Origin: Tridacna crocea
Taxonomy: Eukaryota; Mollusca; Bivalvia; Cardiida; Cardiidae
Length of the DNA: 64,000 nt
Assembly (NCBI GenBank): GCA_943736015.1
Contig: OX031070.1
Span: 19,117,673 to 19,181,672, forward strand
Reading direction: 5' to 3'
This document shows positions 1-11,148 of the stretch, piece after piece. Below the pieces are notes generated by a model. That model was not told where the DNA came from, did not search any database, and was given only the letters and a program-made list of their open reading frames with translations. The stretch's first letter is position 1; each line of letters opens with the position of its first letter. A program made the position numbers and the translations under genes.

Positions 1-56
1 CTAAAGGCTTCTTTCTCAGGGTCGTCAAAAGTAGGGATTGTGTGGTAGTGGGTTAA
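1..56 (-). mobile_element. TTAA-MITE type A, window-edge remnant
   Basis: L arm and end GTGTGGTAGTGGGTTAA; the rest lies outside the window. Confidence 0.8.
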
Positions 57-61
57 AGAGA

Positions 62-158
62 CGTCAGGAAGGCATGGATAGGTACACTGGCCGCCGCGAT
101 TTAACTGAAATAATGTTGAAAACGGCATTAAAAACACCATACAATCAATGAATACCTT
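62..158 (+). mobile_element. SINE family 1, 3' fragment
   Basis: GGATAGGTACACTGGCCGCC through CACCATACAATCAATGAA matches the 3' end of the SINE at 16843. The tRNA-like head is missing, replaced by the end of a MITE. Confidence 0.7.
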
Positions 159-259
159 CACTTCATCAGAATGAGGGTTTATTATACGGCATGTGTTGTC
201 GGGTTATGATAAAATCTTTAATGACCCTTCACAGAACAGACCGGTGTTTCACAGATCTT

Positions 260-489
260 TTAACCCTTTACCAAACAATCCCTGATTTGTACGACCCTGG
301 GAAAGAAGCCTTTTGAAAACATCGTGGGAAAAGGAGAAAATGCTGGTAACCAGCATTTTCTCCTTTTCCCACAATGTTTTCTACCCAGCTGGAAACGAAT
401 TCCAATTTCTGAGTTTTGTTTTATTTTGTCGTCTGCAAGTGTTTTGAATGTGAACTAGCCTAAACTCTTGTCGTTTGGTAAAGGGTTAA
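260..489 (+). mobile_element. TTAA-MITE type A, reference description
   Basis: Representative of the superfamily. Outer ends TTAACCCTTTACCAAACAA and inverse ending GGTAAAGGGTTAA, so TTAA plus a CCC/GGG start as in piggyBac-type target use (inference). The left arm (L) reads about CCTGAGAAAGAAGCCTTTTG. The central palindrome of ~68 bp has stem AAAACATTGTGGGAAAAGG and tip ATGCTGGTAACCAGCAT. The right arm (R) contains TCTGCAAATGCTTTCAATTT. No coding capacity; it must borrow a transposase. Orientation (+) is called when the L arm comes first. Confidence 0.9.
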
Positions 490-499
490 AAGTGGGTAA

Positions 500-719
500 A
501 TAACCCTTTATTAAACAATCCCTGGTTTTCACGACCCCGAGATAGAAGCCTTTTGAAACATTGCGGGGAGAGGAGAAAATTCAGGCAACCAGCATTTTCT
601 CCTTTTCTGACAATGTTTTCTACCCTGCTGGACACAAATACAATTTTTGGTTTACGTTTATTCCACCATCTGCAAGTGCTTTCAATTTGGACCAGTCAAA
701 AATTTTGTCGTTTAGTCAA
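500..719 (+). mobile_element. TTAA-MITE type A, diverged
   Basis: Both TTAA ends are mutated (ATAA, GTCAAC); the palindrome has lost symmetry (TTCAGGCAACCAGCATTTT). Confidence 0.85.
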
Positions 720-774
720 CAGTCAAGCACCATCCTTCTGTAGTTCGAAACGCTTCAACTAACGACAGTATGTC

Positions 775-949
775 TTACTGGGCCAAAATGAGAGCACTTG
801 CTGAAGATAAATTCCATGTGGCTGAGATAATGATTTCTCTCTTTGATAGGGTAGGAAAGGTCGTGAGCAGAGGAGAAAATGTGGCTAAAGCATTTTCTAA
901 TTTTACAAAAAAAATATTTTCAAAAGCCCTCATTGACAGGGTAGCTTAA
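775..949 (-). mobile_element. TTAA-MITE type A, badly decayed
   Basis: GAGAGCACTTGCTGAAGATA and GGTAGGAAAGGTCGTGAGCA are traces of the R arm and stem. Confidence 0.6.
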
Positions 950-1172
950 AACCCATTACCACACAATCCCTACTTTTGACGCCCCTGAGAAAGAAGCCTT
1001 TTGAAAACACTGAGGGAAAAGGAGAAAATGCTGGTAACCAGCATTTTCTCCTTTTCCCATAGTGTTTTCTACCCTTCCTAGAACAAATTTCTATTTTTCA
1101 GTCACCTTTATTTTGTCGTCTGTAAATGCTTTCAGTTGCAGTCTAAAATTTTCTCGTGTGGTAAAGAGTTAA
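946..1172 (+). mobile_element. TTAA-MITE type A
   Basis: Full copy with near-perfect palindrome; a 17-bp relic of another end (GTGTAGTAAAGAGTTAG) follows at once. Confidence 0.88.
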
Positions 1173-1319
1173 GTCGTTATTGTGTAGTAAAGAGTTAGAG
1201 ATACATCTGTACGTGCTCGATGTCCGCCAGTTTTTGACCCATTTCATCTTCATTTTATCGAACTATTATCATTCATGTGTCTTTATGCCAAATGGTGCCC
1301 TAGACGACTGCAAGTTTGC

Positions 1320-2815
1320 AAAGATTACGATTGACAGAAAATACAACGCCGAAGCTAACATCGACTACAGCGTCGAAGCCGAAGCAAAAATCAACTACAA
1401 CGTCAAAACCGAAGCTAATACTGCCTCCGAAACTAACACCGACTCCAACGGCGAAACTGAAGCTCAGACCGAGTCTGACGCCGACGCCGAAGGTAACACC
1501 GATTCCAACGTCGAAACCGAAGCTAACAACGACTCCAACGTCGAAGCCGAAGCTAACATCAACTCCAACGTCGAAGCCGAAGCTAGCATCAACCCCAACG
1601 TCGAAGCCGAAGCTAACATCATCTCCAACGTCGAAACCGAAGCTAGCATCGACTCCAACGTCGAAGCCGAAGCTAACACCGACTGCAACGACGAAGCCAA
1701 AGCTAACATCAACTCCAACGTCGAAGCCGAAGCAAACATCAACCCCAACGTCGAAGCCGAGGCTAACATCAACCCCATCGTCGAAGCCGAAGCAAACACC
1801 GATTCCAACGTCAAGTCGAAGCTTACATCAACTCCAACGTCGAAGCCGAAGCAAACAAGGACTCAAACCTCGAAGCTGAAGGTAACACCGACTCAAACGT
1901 GGAAGCCGGAGCTAGCATCAACTCCAACGTCGAAGCCGAAGTTAACATTAACTCCAACGCCGAAGCAAGGCTAACATTAACTTCAACGCCGAAGCCGAAG
2001 CTAAAACTGACTCCAATGTAGAGCAAAAGGTGAGGCCGACACCGAAGCTAACGGCGATTCCAACGCCGAAACCGAAGCAAACGCCGATTTCAACACCAAC
2101 TCCAAAGCTAACACCGACGCCAAAGCTAACGCCGACGCCGAAGCTAACGCCGACTTCAACACCAACTCTGAAGCTACCAACGAATTCAACACAGACGCCG
2201 AAGCTAATGTCGAGTCTAACGCTGACGCCGATGCTAAGGCCGAGTCCAAACGCCGAAACCGAAGTAAACACCAATTTCAACACCAATCCCAAAGCTCATG
2301 CCGACGCAAAAGCTAATGCCAATGCCAAAACCGAAGCAAACGTCGATTTCAACACCAAAGCAAAAGCTCGCGCCGACGCAAAAGCAAACACCGAGTTCAA
2401 CACCAACCCTGAAGCTACCACCGACTTCAACACCGACTCGGAAGCTAACGCTGACGCCAAAGGCAACATCGACTTCAACACCGACGCCGAAGCTAACGCC
2501 GACTTTAGCAACTACCCAGAAGCTAACGCCCATTCTAACGCTGACGCAGTGGCAACACCGACCTCAACACCGTCGCCGAAGGCAACACAGACTTCAACAC
2601 CGACCCCGAAGCTAACGCCGACTTTAGCAACGACCCCGAAGCTAATGCCCATTCTAACGCTGACACGGTAGCAAAACCGATCTCAACAACGACGCCGAAG
2701 CTAAAGCCGATTCTAAAGCTGACGCCGTTGGCGACACCGGCTTCAACAACGACGCCGAAGCTAACCCGATTCTAACGCTGAAGCCGAAGGCAACACCGAC
2801 TTCGTCACCGGCCCC
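1320..2815. repeat. 30-bp GC-rich minisatellite, open in several frames
   Basis: About 1.5 kb of degenerate tandem repeats of a 30-bp unit related to AACGTCGAAGCCGAAGCTAA. Because 30 is divisible by three, each frame yields a 10-residue repeat: NSNVEAEANI in one plus frame (1180-1974), TPTSKPKLTS in another (1316-1879 and 2030-2671), and a Leu/Ala/Ser repeat on the minus strand (1464-2026). Indels near 1814 and 1975 switch the plus-strand phase. From ~2030 the unit drifts towards AACGCCGACTTCAACACC. It is far richer in GC than its surroundings. It could be the coding repeat of a low-complexity, possibly secreted or structural protein, or a non-coding minisatellite; no signal peptide, intron borders or unique coding sequence next to it settle this. 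Confidence 0.85.
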
Positions 2816-3878
2816 TAGCCACTGGATAGTTACCCGCTGTGCCGTCCTCGAAAATAAGATCAAATGTGAAAGAGAACCGAATTCTGTCGCAATTATTATC
2901 ACCAATCCTCCGAAGGAAAGTGATAGAGCTTTGGGCTGGAACCAGGGGCCGCCTAATTCTCAAGTCATATACACAACCGACCACACCACTGGGTTTGGTT
3001 TACAGCCGAGTATGGCAGGATATAAGTTGCTATAAGATTAGCTGAATGGACTGTGTTTACAACTTTTTTGCCAGTTCTTAGCCATATCATATATACAGCT
3101 CAATTATTCAGATGTTCCTAGATCAATCGAATGAGGGTGGCTCTCTGCAGTAGCTTGCCTATAATTGCACTCTCACGTAAAACCAGCATTGGACGTTGAG
3201 ATTAAACCCGGAACATCTTCATACCAAATTCATCATGCTTACCACATGCCACATGCCAACGGTCCTTTGTGTAATATTCGTATGTACGTAATGGCAGTTT
3301 TTTTTTTTCCATAGTAGTCTACTTGAAATTTGGAGAGTTCAGTTTTTCAGCTCTCAAGTTTGAATCGGCTTCAGGTCGTTCTTTTTATTACAGAACAGTT
3401 CATTGCTCTTGATTGTGAGTTTCTTCTTGAATCGCCTCAGTGTTTTGACACGTATTCAGCCCATTATCTCCCGCTAGATGGCATTCTATTGATACTTATC
3501 TATCTAATTTGGGCATCCTGGGTAGAGAACCGAACCACTTTCCTACGCGACAACCTTTACTTTGAATTCCAAACTAAAATAAACGTTTACTCAATAAAAC
3601 GCTATCTCGCGCAATTCAGTCAGCTATGATCAGCAGTTTAGAGAAATCTGAAGCTAAAGCAGGTCTCATTTCTCCTCAAACGTATTGATAAAAGCTATTT
3701 TCTACATTGCTACTTTATGGACCGTAATATTACAGTCTGCCCGCTTTCGGGGCTAGTGATGTGTCATATAAGACAGGTCGAATCTTCGCAGAATATGACA
3801 TAAGCAGACAACGGTATTCAGCCCAAATTTGTGTCTGCATAGGATAATCCGAGCGGCACTTTACCACTACATTATTAG
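2816..3878. other. No supported gene
   Basis: Unique-looking sequence between the minisatellite and the hairpin. A 99-codon ORF at 3330-3629 (one Trp-rich stretch, no known motif) has no supporting features. Nothing else is recognisable. Confidence 0.5.
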
Positions 3879-4020
3879 TTGTACGGTCAGGTGGCAGGGG
3901 ACTTGGAAACTTGTTCACGGCTGTGGTTAATCATGTCGCCCCGAGCCGAAGGCGAGGTGGCGACATGATTCACCACAGCCGTGAACAAGTTTCCAAGTCC
4001 CCTGCCACCTGACCGTACAA
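3879..4020. repeat. Near-perfect 62-bp inverted repeat (hairpin)
   Basis: Arms 3879-3940 and 3959-4020 are reverse complements with one visible mismatch, around an 18-bp loop (3941-3958). The arms begin TTGTACGGTCAGGTGGCAGG. Such tight symmetry implies a recent foldback transposon or strong structural maintenance. It abuts the TIR element that starts at 4026. Confidence 0.9.
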
Positions 4021-4025
4021 CGAAT

Positions 4026-4376
4026 TTATTATACTGCAAAGTTTTACCCTTTCAAAGCGCGTTAAGCGAAATGTTCCCGTTTTAAAATTTCACGAATCGG
4101 GAATGCCGACGAAATAGAAATTCCCTTCTGTGTGCCCCAATTCAATGAAAACTGACGTCACTGGAAACTGACGTCACTAAAACGTGCAGTTTGGTGAATA
4201 AATGTGCAGTCTGGTGATCGATCGGCGCCGCCATTTTGGATGATGTATTGCACGTGTAGTGATGTTTACGGGGCACTCAAAAGGGAAACTGGTTTTTGCC
4301 AGGGAACATGATATTATGTTCCCGGCATGTTAACCAATCAGATCACGAGAAATTTCTTTGCAGTATAATAATACAT
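4026..4376. mobile_element. MITE with TIR TTATTATACTGCAAAG
   Basis: TTATTATACTGCAAAG at 4026-4041 reappears inverted at ~4360-4375. The ~350-bp interior includes two ACTGACGTCACT copies and no ORF. The TTA/TA target and size suggest a Tc1/mariner- or Harbinger-type MITE, but the superfamily is not proven. Confidence 0.65.
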
Positions 4377-5059
4377 TTTGTGCTACAGTAGACTTGCACA
4401 ATACAAAATTTGATTAAAACGAAAAGTGCCTTTTCAGATCATCCTGCACGCACTGCACAGACTGATCCGAGACGTCACTTTACGCAAATGCTTGAATGCC
4501 TCTTTTCGCGTGTTGCAGGCCGTTTACGGTTTGGTAAAGTTTTAAAATCTCGAAATAAATGAATAGCGCTCTGACAGAAGGAAACTTAATGCACCCACTC
4601 GTTGTATGATACCAAGCAAGTCATCACATAATTATGGATCCACAAAATCCGTTTTGTTTAGTAGCTAACTGAATCATGCGGTAGACTGGTCCTTTTACAT
4701 AGAGAAAATTGACCAATAGCAAAACGTTTATACCCAATTTGGTCTGCCTATATGGGCCTTGCAGGCTGATCTGGATGAACATTTGTCGTAGATACATTAA
4801 GCCCTCTTTTCACACAAAGCATGGTTTAAGTATTCGAGTAGGGTATATCTCGGCCCTTCAAAAAATGGCATTGTCAGGGTAAACACATTGTGTCGGAACG
4901 CGGAAAACGCTTGAAGTAGGCTACAATTACCTCATTGGCCAATCGACTAATAGCACTAGGACCGACCGTACAATGACAATTTGTCATCTTCACAATAACT
5001 TTCAAACTTTTAACATCATCTATTTTTCAATGTCTATGGTCTCTAACTCTCATTTTAAG
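4377..5059. repeat. Diverged hairpin-element fragments
   Basis: Contains fragments of widespread mollusc-type repeats around GCACAGACTGATCCGAGACG (4450s) and GGCCTTGCAGGCTGATCTGG (4755s), related to copies at 9690, 10565, 16500 and 45000. No gene seen. Confidence 0.5.
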
Positions 5060-5600
5060 ACGAAAGGTGCCGTAAGTGGCCGAATAGCCTTTACGAAAAA
5101 GTCGGTGATACACAATATTTACCGAAGACTAAGTGAGTCAACGAAACCTACCTTTCGTATTAAGGTATTACAATGCTAAAGATTCTAGTGCAACGTGGAA
5201 TAAAATTTTTTATTAGTCGATAAATAAGGATTTATACTGATATAATATTTTTGCTCATATCTAACCGACCAGAAATTCATTTGTTGTCTATCTTGAAATT
5301 ATTTGATGATATTATTGTTAGTTTTCTGGAAAGGGAGGTAATTTTTATATCCCTTAGTAACGAAAATAGGATGGCTTTAGATTTATAAATGATAATTCTA
5401 AGAAGGAAAATGGAAAAAGTGGCCCGGTTAAAGTAATACAATAATACCCATTTAAAATCATTTTTTTAGGATGATACTATTGTGGAAATAACTGTTTTTT
5501 TTTTTCTTAAGAACGGTACTGCCTTTAAAGACTGAAGATGCCGAGATTGGCCGAATAGCCTTTACGAAAACATCGATGGTACAGGATATTTACCGATGAG
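5060..5600 (+). repeat. Direct repeat pair of ~65 bp
   Basis: The sequence around GGCCGAATAGCCTTTACG occurs at ~5068-5132 and again at ~5537-5600, each followed by a diverged GATACACAATATTTACCGA-like tail. The ~400 bp between them is AT-rich and non-coding. Either two solo copies of an unknown repeat or the long terminal repeats of a short element. Confidence 0.6.
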
Positions 5601-5639
5601 TTTAGGGTCGTGATCCTTAAATTCAAATGCATTTTGAAC

Positions 5640-6475
5640 ACATGCATTTTTCAGTCTCGCGCGCTTCTGGGGCGTCAACCCATACAGGTTTTGTCAATAC
5701 TGTCCTGATTTTGTCACATTTTTGTCAGTACTATCCTGCTATTGTTGTAATTTGTCAGCTCGACCCTGCTATTGTTACAGTTTATCATTACGGTTTTATC
5801 AGCAGCATCCTGCTTTTGTAAGTTTTGACAGCACTACCCTGCTTTTGTAAGAGCATCCGCAGGACCACACTTCTTTTGTAACAGTTTTGTTAGCACTACC
5901 CTGCTTTTGTAATAGTTTTGGCAGCAGTACCTGCTTTTGTTACGGTTTTGTCAGCCTTGATCCTGCTATTGCAACAGTTTTGTCAGTATTACCTAGCTAT
6001 ATTGTTAAATGTTGTCAGCAAAAACCTGATTTTGTAACATACTTTTCGGTGCTACCTTGCTTATGTAATAATCTTATATGAACTACCCAGCGAATACTAT
6101 TTTTTTCAGCTCTACCGTGCTTTTTTATCACTTTTGACAGCACAATCCTGACTTTTTAAGAGTTCTGTCAGAACAGCCCTGCTTTTGTAACAGCTAGCAA
6201 ACCTTTCCGTGCTCTACAACAGTTTTGACAGCCCTATCCTAATTTTGTAACAGTTTTGTTAGCACTACCCTACTATTTGTAACTGTTTTATCAGCCCTGA
6301 TCCTGCATAACTTTGTTGTTGTTACAGTTTTGCCAGGCAATAGTCTACCCAGCTTTCGTCAGAGTTTTAAAGAAACAACCAATCTTCTGTCACAGTTTTG
6401 TCAGCACTGCCTTGCTTTTGTTAGTTTTGTCAGGCACTACGCTGCTTCTGAAAGTTTATATAGCACTACCCTTTA
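5640..6475. repeat. ~30-bp minisatellite, TTTTGTCAGCACTACCCTGC
   Basis: Around 27 degenerate copies of a ~28-31-bp unit of the form TTTTGTCAGCACTACCCTGC followed by TTTTGTAACAG. Copies diverge by substitutions and small indels. It ends exactly where the Helitron-like element at 6478 begins. No coding potential. Confidence 0.85.
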
Positions 6476-6477
6476 TT

Positions 6478-8403
6478 AGCTCACCTGAGCACAACGTGCT
6501 CAGGGGGAGCTATTGTGACCGGTCATCGTCCGGCGTCCGTCCGTCCGTCCGTCTGTCCGTCCGTCCGTCCGTCCGTCCGTCCGTCCATCTGTCCGTCCGT
6601 CCGTTAACAATTTCTTTAAAAATCTTCTCCTTTAAAACCAGAAGGCCAATCTTGATAAAACTTGGCAGGAATGTTCCTTGGGTGAAGCTCTACAAAAATT
6701 GTTAAAAGAATTTAATTCCAACAAAAACTCTGGTTGCCATGGCAACAAAATGGCTGAAAATGGAAAAAATCTTTAAAAATCTTCTTGTGACAAACCATAA
6801 GGCCGGGAGCATTCATATTTTGTATGAAGCATCATTGGGTGACCCTTTACCAAAATTGTTAAAATTATTCCCCTGGGGTTATATTTGGGCTTTGCCCGGG
6901 CGCACCCTATTTTACATAGAAACAAAGAAGGAAAGCTTTAAAAAATCTTCTTCTGACAAACCATAATGGCTAGAGCATTCATATTTGGTATGTAGCATTA
7001 TCTGATGATCCTCTACCAAAATTGTTAAAATTATTCCTCTGCTGTCATTTTTGGGCTCTGCCCGGGCGCACCCTATTTTAAAATCTGTAAAAATCTTCTT
7101 GTGACAAAACATAAGGTTGGGAGCATTCATATTTTGTTTGAAACATCATTGGGTGACCCCTTACCAAAATTGTTAAAATCATTCCCATGGGGTCATATTT
7201 GGGCTTTGCCTGGGCGCACTCTATTTTACATAGAAATTTAGAAGGAAATCTTTAAAACTTCTTCTGGTGACAAATCATAATGGCTAGAACATTCCTATTT
7301 ATAGTGTAGCATTAACTGATGATCTTCTACCAAAATTGTTAAAATTATCCTTCTGCAGTCATATTTGGGCTCTGCCCGGGCGCACCCTACTTTACAATCT
7401 TTAAAAATATTCTTGTGACAAACCATAAGGCGGAGGGTGTTCATATTTTGTTTGAAGCATTATTGGGTGACCCCTTACCAAAATTGTTAAAATTATTCCC
7501 CTTGGGTCATATTTGGGCTTTGCCCGGGCACACCCTATTTTACATAGAAACAAAGAAGGAAACCTTTAATAAATCTTTTTCTGACAAACCGTAATGGCTA
7601 GAGCATTCATATTTGCTATGTAGCAAAATCTGATAATCTTCTACCAAAATTGCTAGAATTATCCCTCTGAGGTCATATTTGGGCTCTGCCCGGGCGCACC
7701 CTATTTTACATAGAAACAAAGAAGGAAATCTTTTAAAAATCTACTTGTGACAAACCATAAAGGCTAGAGCATTCATATTTTGCATGTAGCATCATCTAGT
7801 GACCCTTTATAAAAATAATTAAAATTATCCCCTTGGGGTCATATTTTGGCTCTGTGCCCTGGTGCTCACTATTTCACATGGAATCATAGAAGGAAATTTT
7901 TAAAATCAATTCCATCTAAAAAGGAGAAATTGTTTGTAACAAGCAATTTCTCCTTTCTCACAATCTTTTCTACCATATAGATCACTTATTTTTCATTTTA
8001 GATACATTTTAAAATGTCGTCTGCAATTTGTTTCATTTTGGAACGGTCTAAAATTTTGTCGTCTGGTAATGGCTAAACTACAAGTCAAAAAGGGAACAAG
8101 ACACTGTGAAGAGAGAAATTGATGATAAGCAGCAGCTTTTAGCGCCACTGGCCAAAGACAAAGAAGAAAATCTGTAAACATATTTTTGTGACAAACCCCA
8201 GGGTATGCCTTATTTGAAAAGAATTAATAGCCTGCCTTTGATAAACCATGTAAGTTACAAATATACTCAGGTGAGCGATATAGGACCATCATGGTCCTCT
8301 TGTTTGGCCTTGAACTTTGATATTTAGTATTTATCCTCATTGTAGACCTTTACTGCTTAGTACTCGGGTGAGCCGATATAGAACAATCATGGTCCTCTTG
8401 TTT
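6478..8403 (+). mobile_element. Helitron-like non-autonomous element with core repeats and two tails
   Basis: Head AGCTCACCTGAGCAC with an internal GAGCAC/GTGCTC hairpin, then (GTCC)n at 6535-6604, then about eight ~150-bp core repeats (6605-7890) alternating between two variants. The tail is CAGGTGAGCGATATAGGACC with a GGACCATCATGGTCC hairpin and TCTTGTTT, ending 8305. A second, similar tail ends at ~8403. Head and tail contain short inverted copies of each other (CACCTG/CAGGTG). The architecture matches bivalve pearl/MgE-type and Drosophila DINE-TR-type non-autonomous Helitrons (family knowledge). A MITE fragment lies inside it at 7919-8075. No protein is encoded. Confidence 0.75.
7919..8075 (+). 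mobile_element. TTAA-MITE fragment inside a Helitron-like element
   Basis: Type C-like tip (AATTGTTTGTAACAAGCAATT), R arm and end GTCGTCTGGTAATGG; L arm missing. Confidence 0.75.
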
Positions 8404-8689
8404 TTTTAATCAATTTTGTGAGCCATACCCTGCTAAACTTAGAGCTCTCTAGCCTGCTACAGTTAACTACATTTCTTTAAGCCTGACAGACTCCAAAAAG
8501 GTTACAAAAACTGCCCCTGCATATCTATCAGTATACCTAAAAGAGTCGACATCTTTCTAGGCTTTTAAAATCTTTGTGTTAAACGAAACACTTTTTACAA
8601 GATTAAGATAAGCCGTAAGAGAAGATAATATTACACAAGGGTATTAACATAGCACAGCTACCGACAAAAATGGTCTTACATTTAACTCT
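8404..8689. other. No supported gene
   Basis: AT-rich sequence between the double-tailed Helitron-like element and the family-3 hairpins; nothing recognised. Confidence 0.4.
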
Positions 8690-8800
8690 TAACCTGCAAA
8701 GCACGATCTAACAATCATTTGCGGACAATGAAGAACAAGATCAGACTGCACAAAACGTGAAGTCTGATCTTGGATCTGCATTGTCCGAAAAGGAGACCTT
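8690..8800. mobile_element. Hairpin element family 3, copy 1
   Basis: Palindrome around AAGATCAGACTGCACAAAAC with outer arms GCGGACAATGAAGAAC / GATCTGCATTGTCCG, preceded by CTGCAAAGCACGATC. Related copies at 8944, 14801, 50880 and 55806. Confidence 0.75.
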
Positions 8801-8943
8801 TTTCGCTCCCAAAAAGTAATTTTGAAATTGCAAAACATAAGGTTTTTTTTTTTTCATTTTATCATCCGATTGAAAATTTCATTTACCTAGCAGGTTCAGG
8901 ATTAACATTTGGGCTGCTAAACGCGACTCATTGACCTTTTGCA

Positions 8944-9016
8944 GACAGTGTAGATCAAGATCAGACTGCACAGAATGTGCAGTCTGATCTTGGATCTACA
9001 CTGTCAGATGAAAAGA
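8944..9016. mobile_element. Hairpin element family 3, copy 2
   Basis: ACAGTGTAGATCAAGATCAG and its inverse around the tip ACTGCACAGAATGTGCAGT; near-perfect. Only ~150 bp from copy 1, same orientation. Confidence 0.78.
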
Positions 9017-9106
9017 TATTTTCTCCTAAATTATAATTTTGAAAGCCAAATTCGTAATGTTTCTATCGGTTTGAACGTTCATTTAAGTTATCTAGCGAGT
9101 TATGGA

Positions 9107-9173
9107 TTAAGCCATTACCAGACAATCGCTACTTTTGACGACGCTGAGATTTTGTCGTTTGGCAATGAGTTAA
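9107..9173 (+). mobile_element. 67-bp minimal TTAA-MITE, core deleted
   Basis: TTAAGCCATTACCAGACAAT plus the first 20 bp of the L arm fused to the last 24 bp of the R side (ATTTTGTCGTTTGGCAATGA). TTAA at both ends. Confidence 0.82.
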
Positions 9174-10121
9174 GCGATAAGTTTAGAGCCTGCCTTATTT
9201 TGCACTTTCAATATCAGGCCAGGCGGCCAAGGTTTTTATTAAGTACTGTATGTAGCTTTAAATATCAAACAACTAAACTATGCACATTTTTTTTTGTTTC
9301 TTTAAGGTCACAGGGCCCTATCAATCAAAAGTTTACATAATTTCAAACATATTTGTATTCTAGTGAATTTTATCTACCGTCTGTCAAATCCCTGACCAAG
9401 CCTCTTGCTTTTATAGTGTTTACGTTGTCCGTCTGTCCGGGGGCTTGAAGTATGTTTCCATTATGTGTCAATATTTTTTAAATAACGACTGGATTTTTTT
9501 TAAAACTTAATATTTTTTATTGTTTATCACAAGCCACAGTTAATTGCCACTTTTTATTAACTTGATGGTATGGAAAAGGGAGCTTGTATAATGGACCAAT
9601 AACAAAAAGGCTACGAGTACATGCAAAACACAACACCTCTTATAAATATTAGTCATGCTCTGTAAAAAGGGGCCTTAATGCATTTGCAAAATGTATTGAC
9701 TCAGGTCAGCCTGTGCAATCCTCGCAATCCGCGCAGGCTGACCTGGGCCGAGGCTTTTGGCTATTGGTCAATTTTCTGTATGTATAGGACCTCTGAACAA
9801 CGTCATGTGACTTGAAAAGGCGGCAAGGTCAAGTGAACGTCATGTAAAGCATGTGAGGTTTCTGCGCGGCGGTTTTTTTTTTTACTTGCTTGTTTACATG
9901 TTCCAAAATTTATTGAAACTAAAAGCCAATACACTATTTGAAAACATTGATGTTGACCTTTCCTGGGTTCATTTGTAAAGAAGCCAACATGTATTACATA
10001 CTTTCACTGTTTGAAACCGACGTCACGTCGCCGCCCTAGGCAAGATGAAGCTCGATAGTAGAATGTTATGTGTCACAGCATTGATCGCTATCATTAAGAT
10101 GGCCTGATGATATTTTTATCA
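9174..10121. other. No gene; repeat fragments
   Basis: Contains a diverged palindromic piece (CAGGTCAGCCTGTGCAAT ... GCGCAGGCTGACCTGGGC, 9702-9752) and a CCGTCTGTCCGGGGG motif at 9428. No ORF with support. Confidence 0.45.
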
Positions 10122-10347
10122 TTAACTCTTTACCACTCAATGAAGACTTTGACGACCCTGAGGTAGGTGTCTTTTAAAAACATTGTGGGAAAAGGAGAAA
10201 ATGCTGGTAACCAGCATTTTCTCCTTTTCCCACAATGTTTTCAATCCTTTCCAAATTAGATTTCGGTTTATGATTCACTTTTATTTAGTCGTCTGCAAAT
10301 GCTTTCAATTTGGAAAGGTCGAAAATTTTGTCGTTTGGGAAAGCGAT
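10122..10347 (+). mobile_element. TTAA-MITE type A
   Basis: Perfect palindrome; right terminus mutated (GGGAAAGCGATT). Confidence 0.87.
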
Positions 10348-10924
10348 TTGATTTTGTGCAGTTTTTACGGCGTAGCTGAATGCTCTGGCTTTTGACCTAC
10401 TTCTTGATACTGATACAGTCTAAATAAACAGTGTTTTGTGATTGGTCAAAAATTTTGACAGGTCTGTTCTCCGGGCCCTTGCAGACATTACGACTACATT
10501 AGACTTTGTTCTTCAGTGGACTTTTACAAAATAGAAAATTACTTAAAAACGGAAACTGTCGTTTCGGATTAGCATGCACAGGCTGATCAGGGACGATACT
10601 TTAAGCAACCGTCCGAATGCCACTTTTTGCGTGCTTCAAGCCATCTACTATCTTGCAATCTGAGATTGACCCAGCACCGTGTTGACGGTATTTGTTTGTG
10701 TGACATAAATGTCATATAAATATGTGAAAATATTAAGTTATTGACAGTTGAGCGTGGCCACGTGATTAGATATACAGGAGGCATGTTAGTAAACAGACAT
10801 GCAATAATGACAGGAAACAGGTTTTTCACTGTACTATAGTAATTGATGAATGAATAGCAGAGATGATAGAGCCCTGTTTTTTTCGGTGTATAATTCGAAG
10901 TAGACAATCTCTGTGACAAGGGGG

Positions 10925-11148
10925 TTAAATTCTTTACCAAACGACAAAATTATAGACTAGTCCAAATTGAAAGCATTTGTAGACGATAAATGAATGTGAC
11001 TGAAAAAAAAAAGTCTAGGAAGGGTAGAAAACATTGTGGGAAAGGGAGAAAATGCTGGTTGCCAGCATTTTCTCCTTTTCCCACAATGTTTTCGAAGGGC
11101 TTCTTTCTCAGGGTGTTGAAAGTAGATATTGTATGGTACAGAGTTAAT
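10925..11148 (-). mobile_element. TTAA-MITE type A
   Basis: Full copy, tip GCTGGTTGCCAGC. Confidence 0.88.

Noticed and set aside
1180..2671. Calling the 264- and 213-codon repeat ORFs as genes
   Set aside because: Openness in several frames is a consequence of the 30-bp unit; phase shifts break each frame; no unique flanking coding sequence.
3330..3629. 99-codon ORF
   Set aside because: No motif, no neighbouring exon, ordinary chance length at this base composition.
4150..4260. Paired ACTGACGTCACT motifs as a cAMP-responsive promoter
   Set aside because: They lie inside a TIR element with no gene nearby.
5640..6475. Regular ~30-bp repeats as a CRISPR array
   Set aside because: Units are contiguous with no unique spacers, and the context is eukaryotic.
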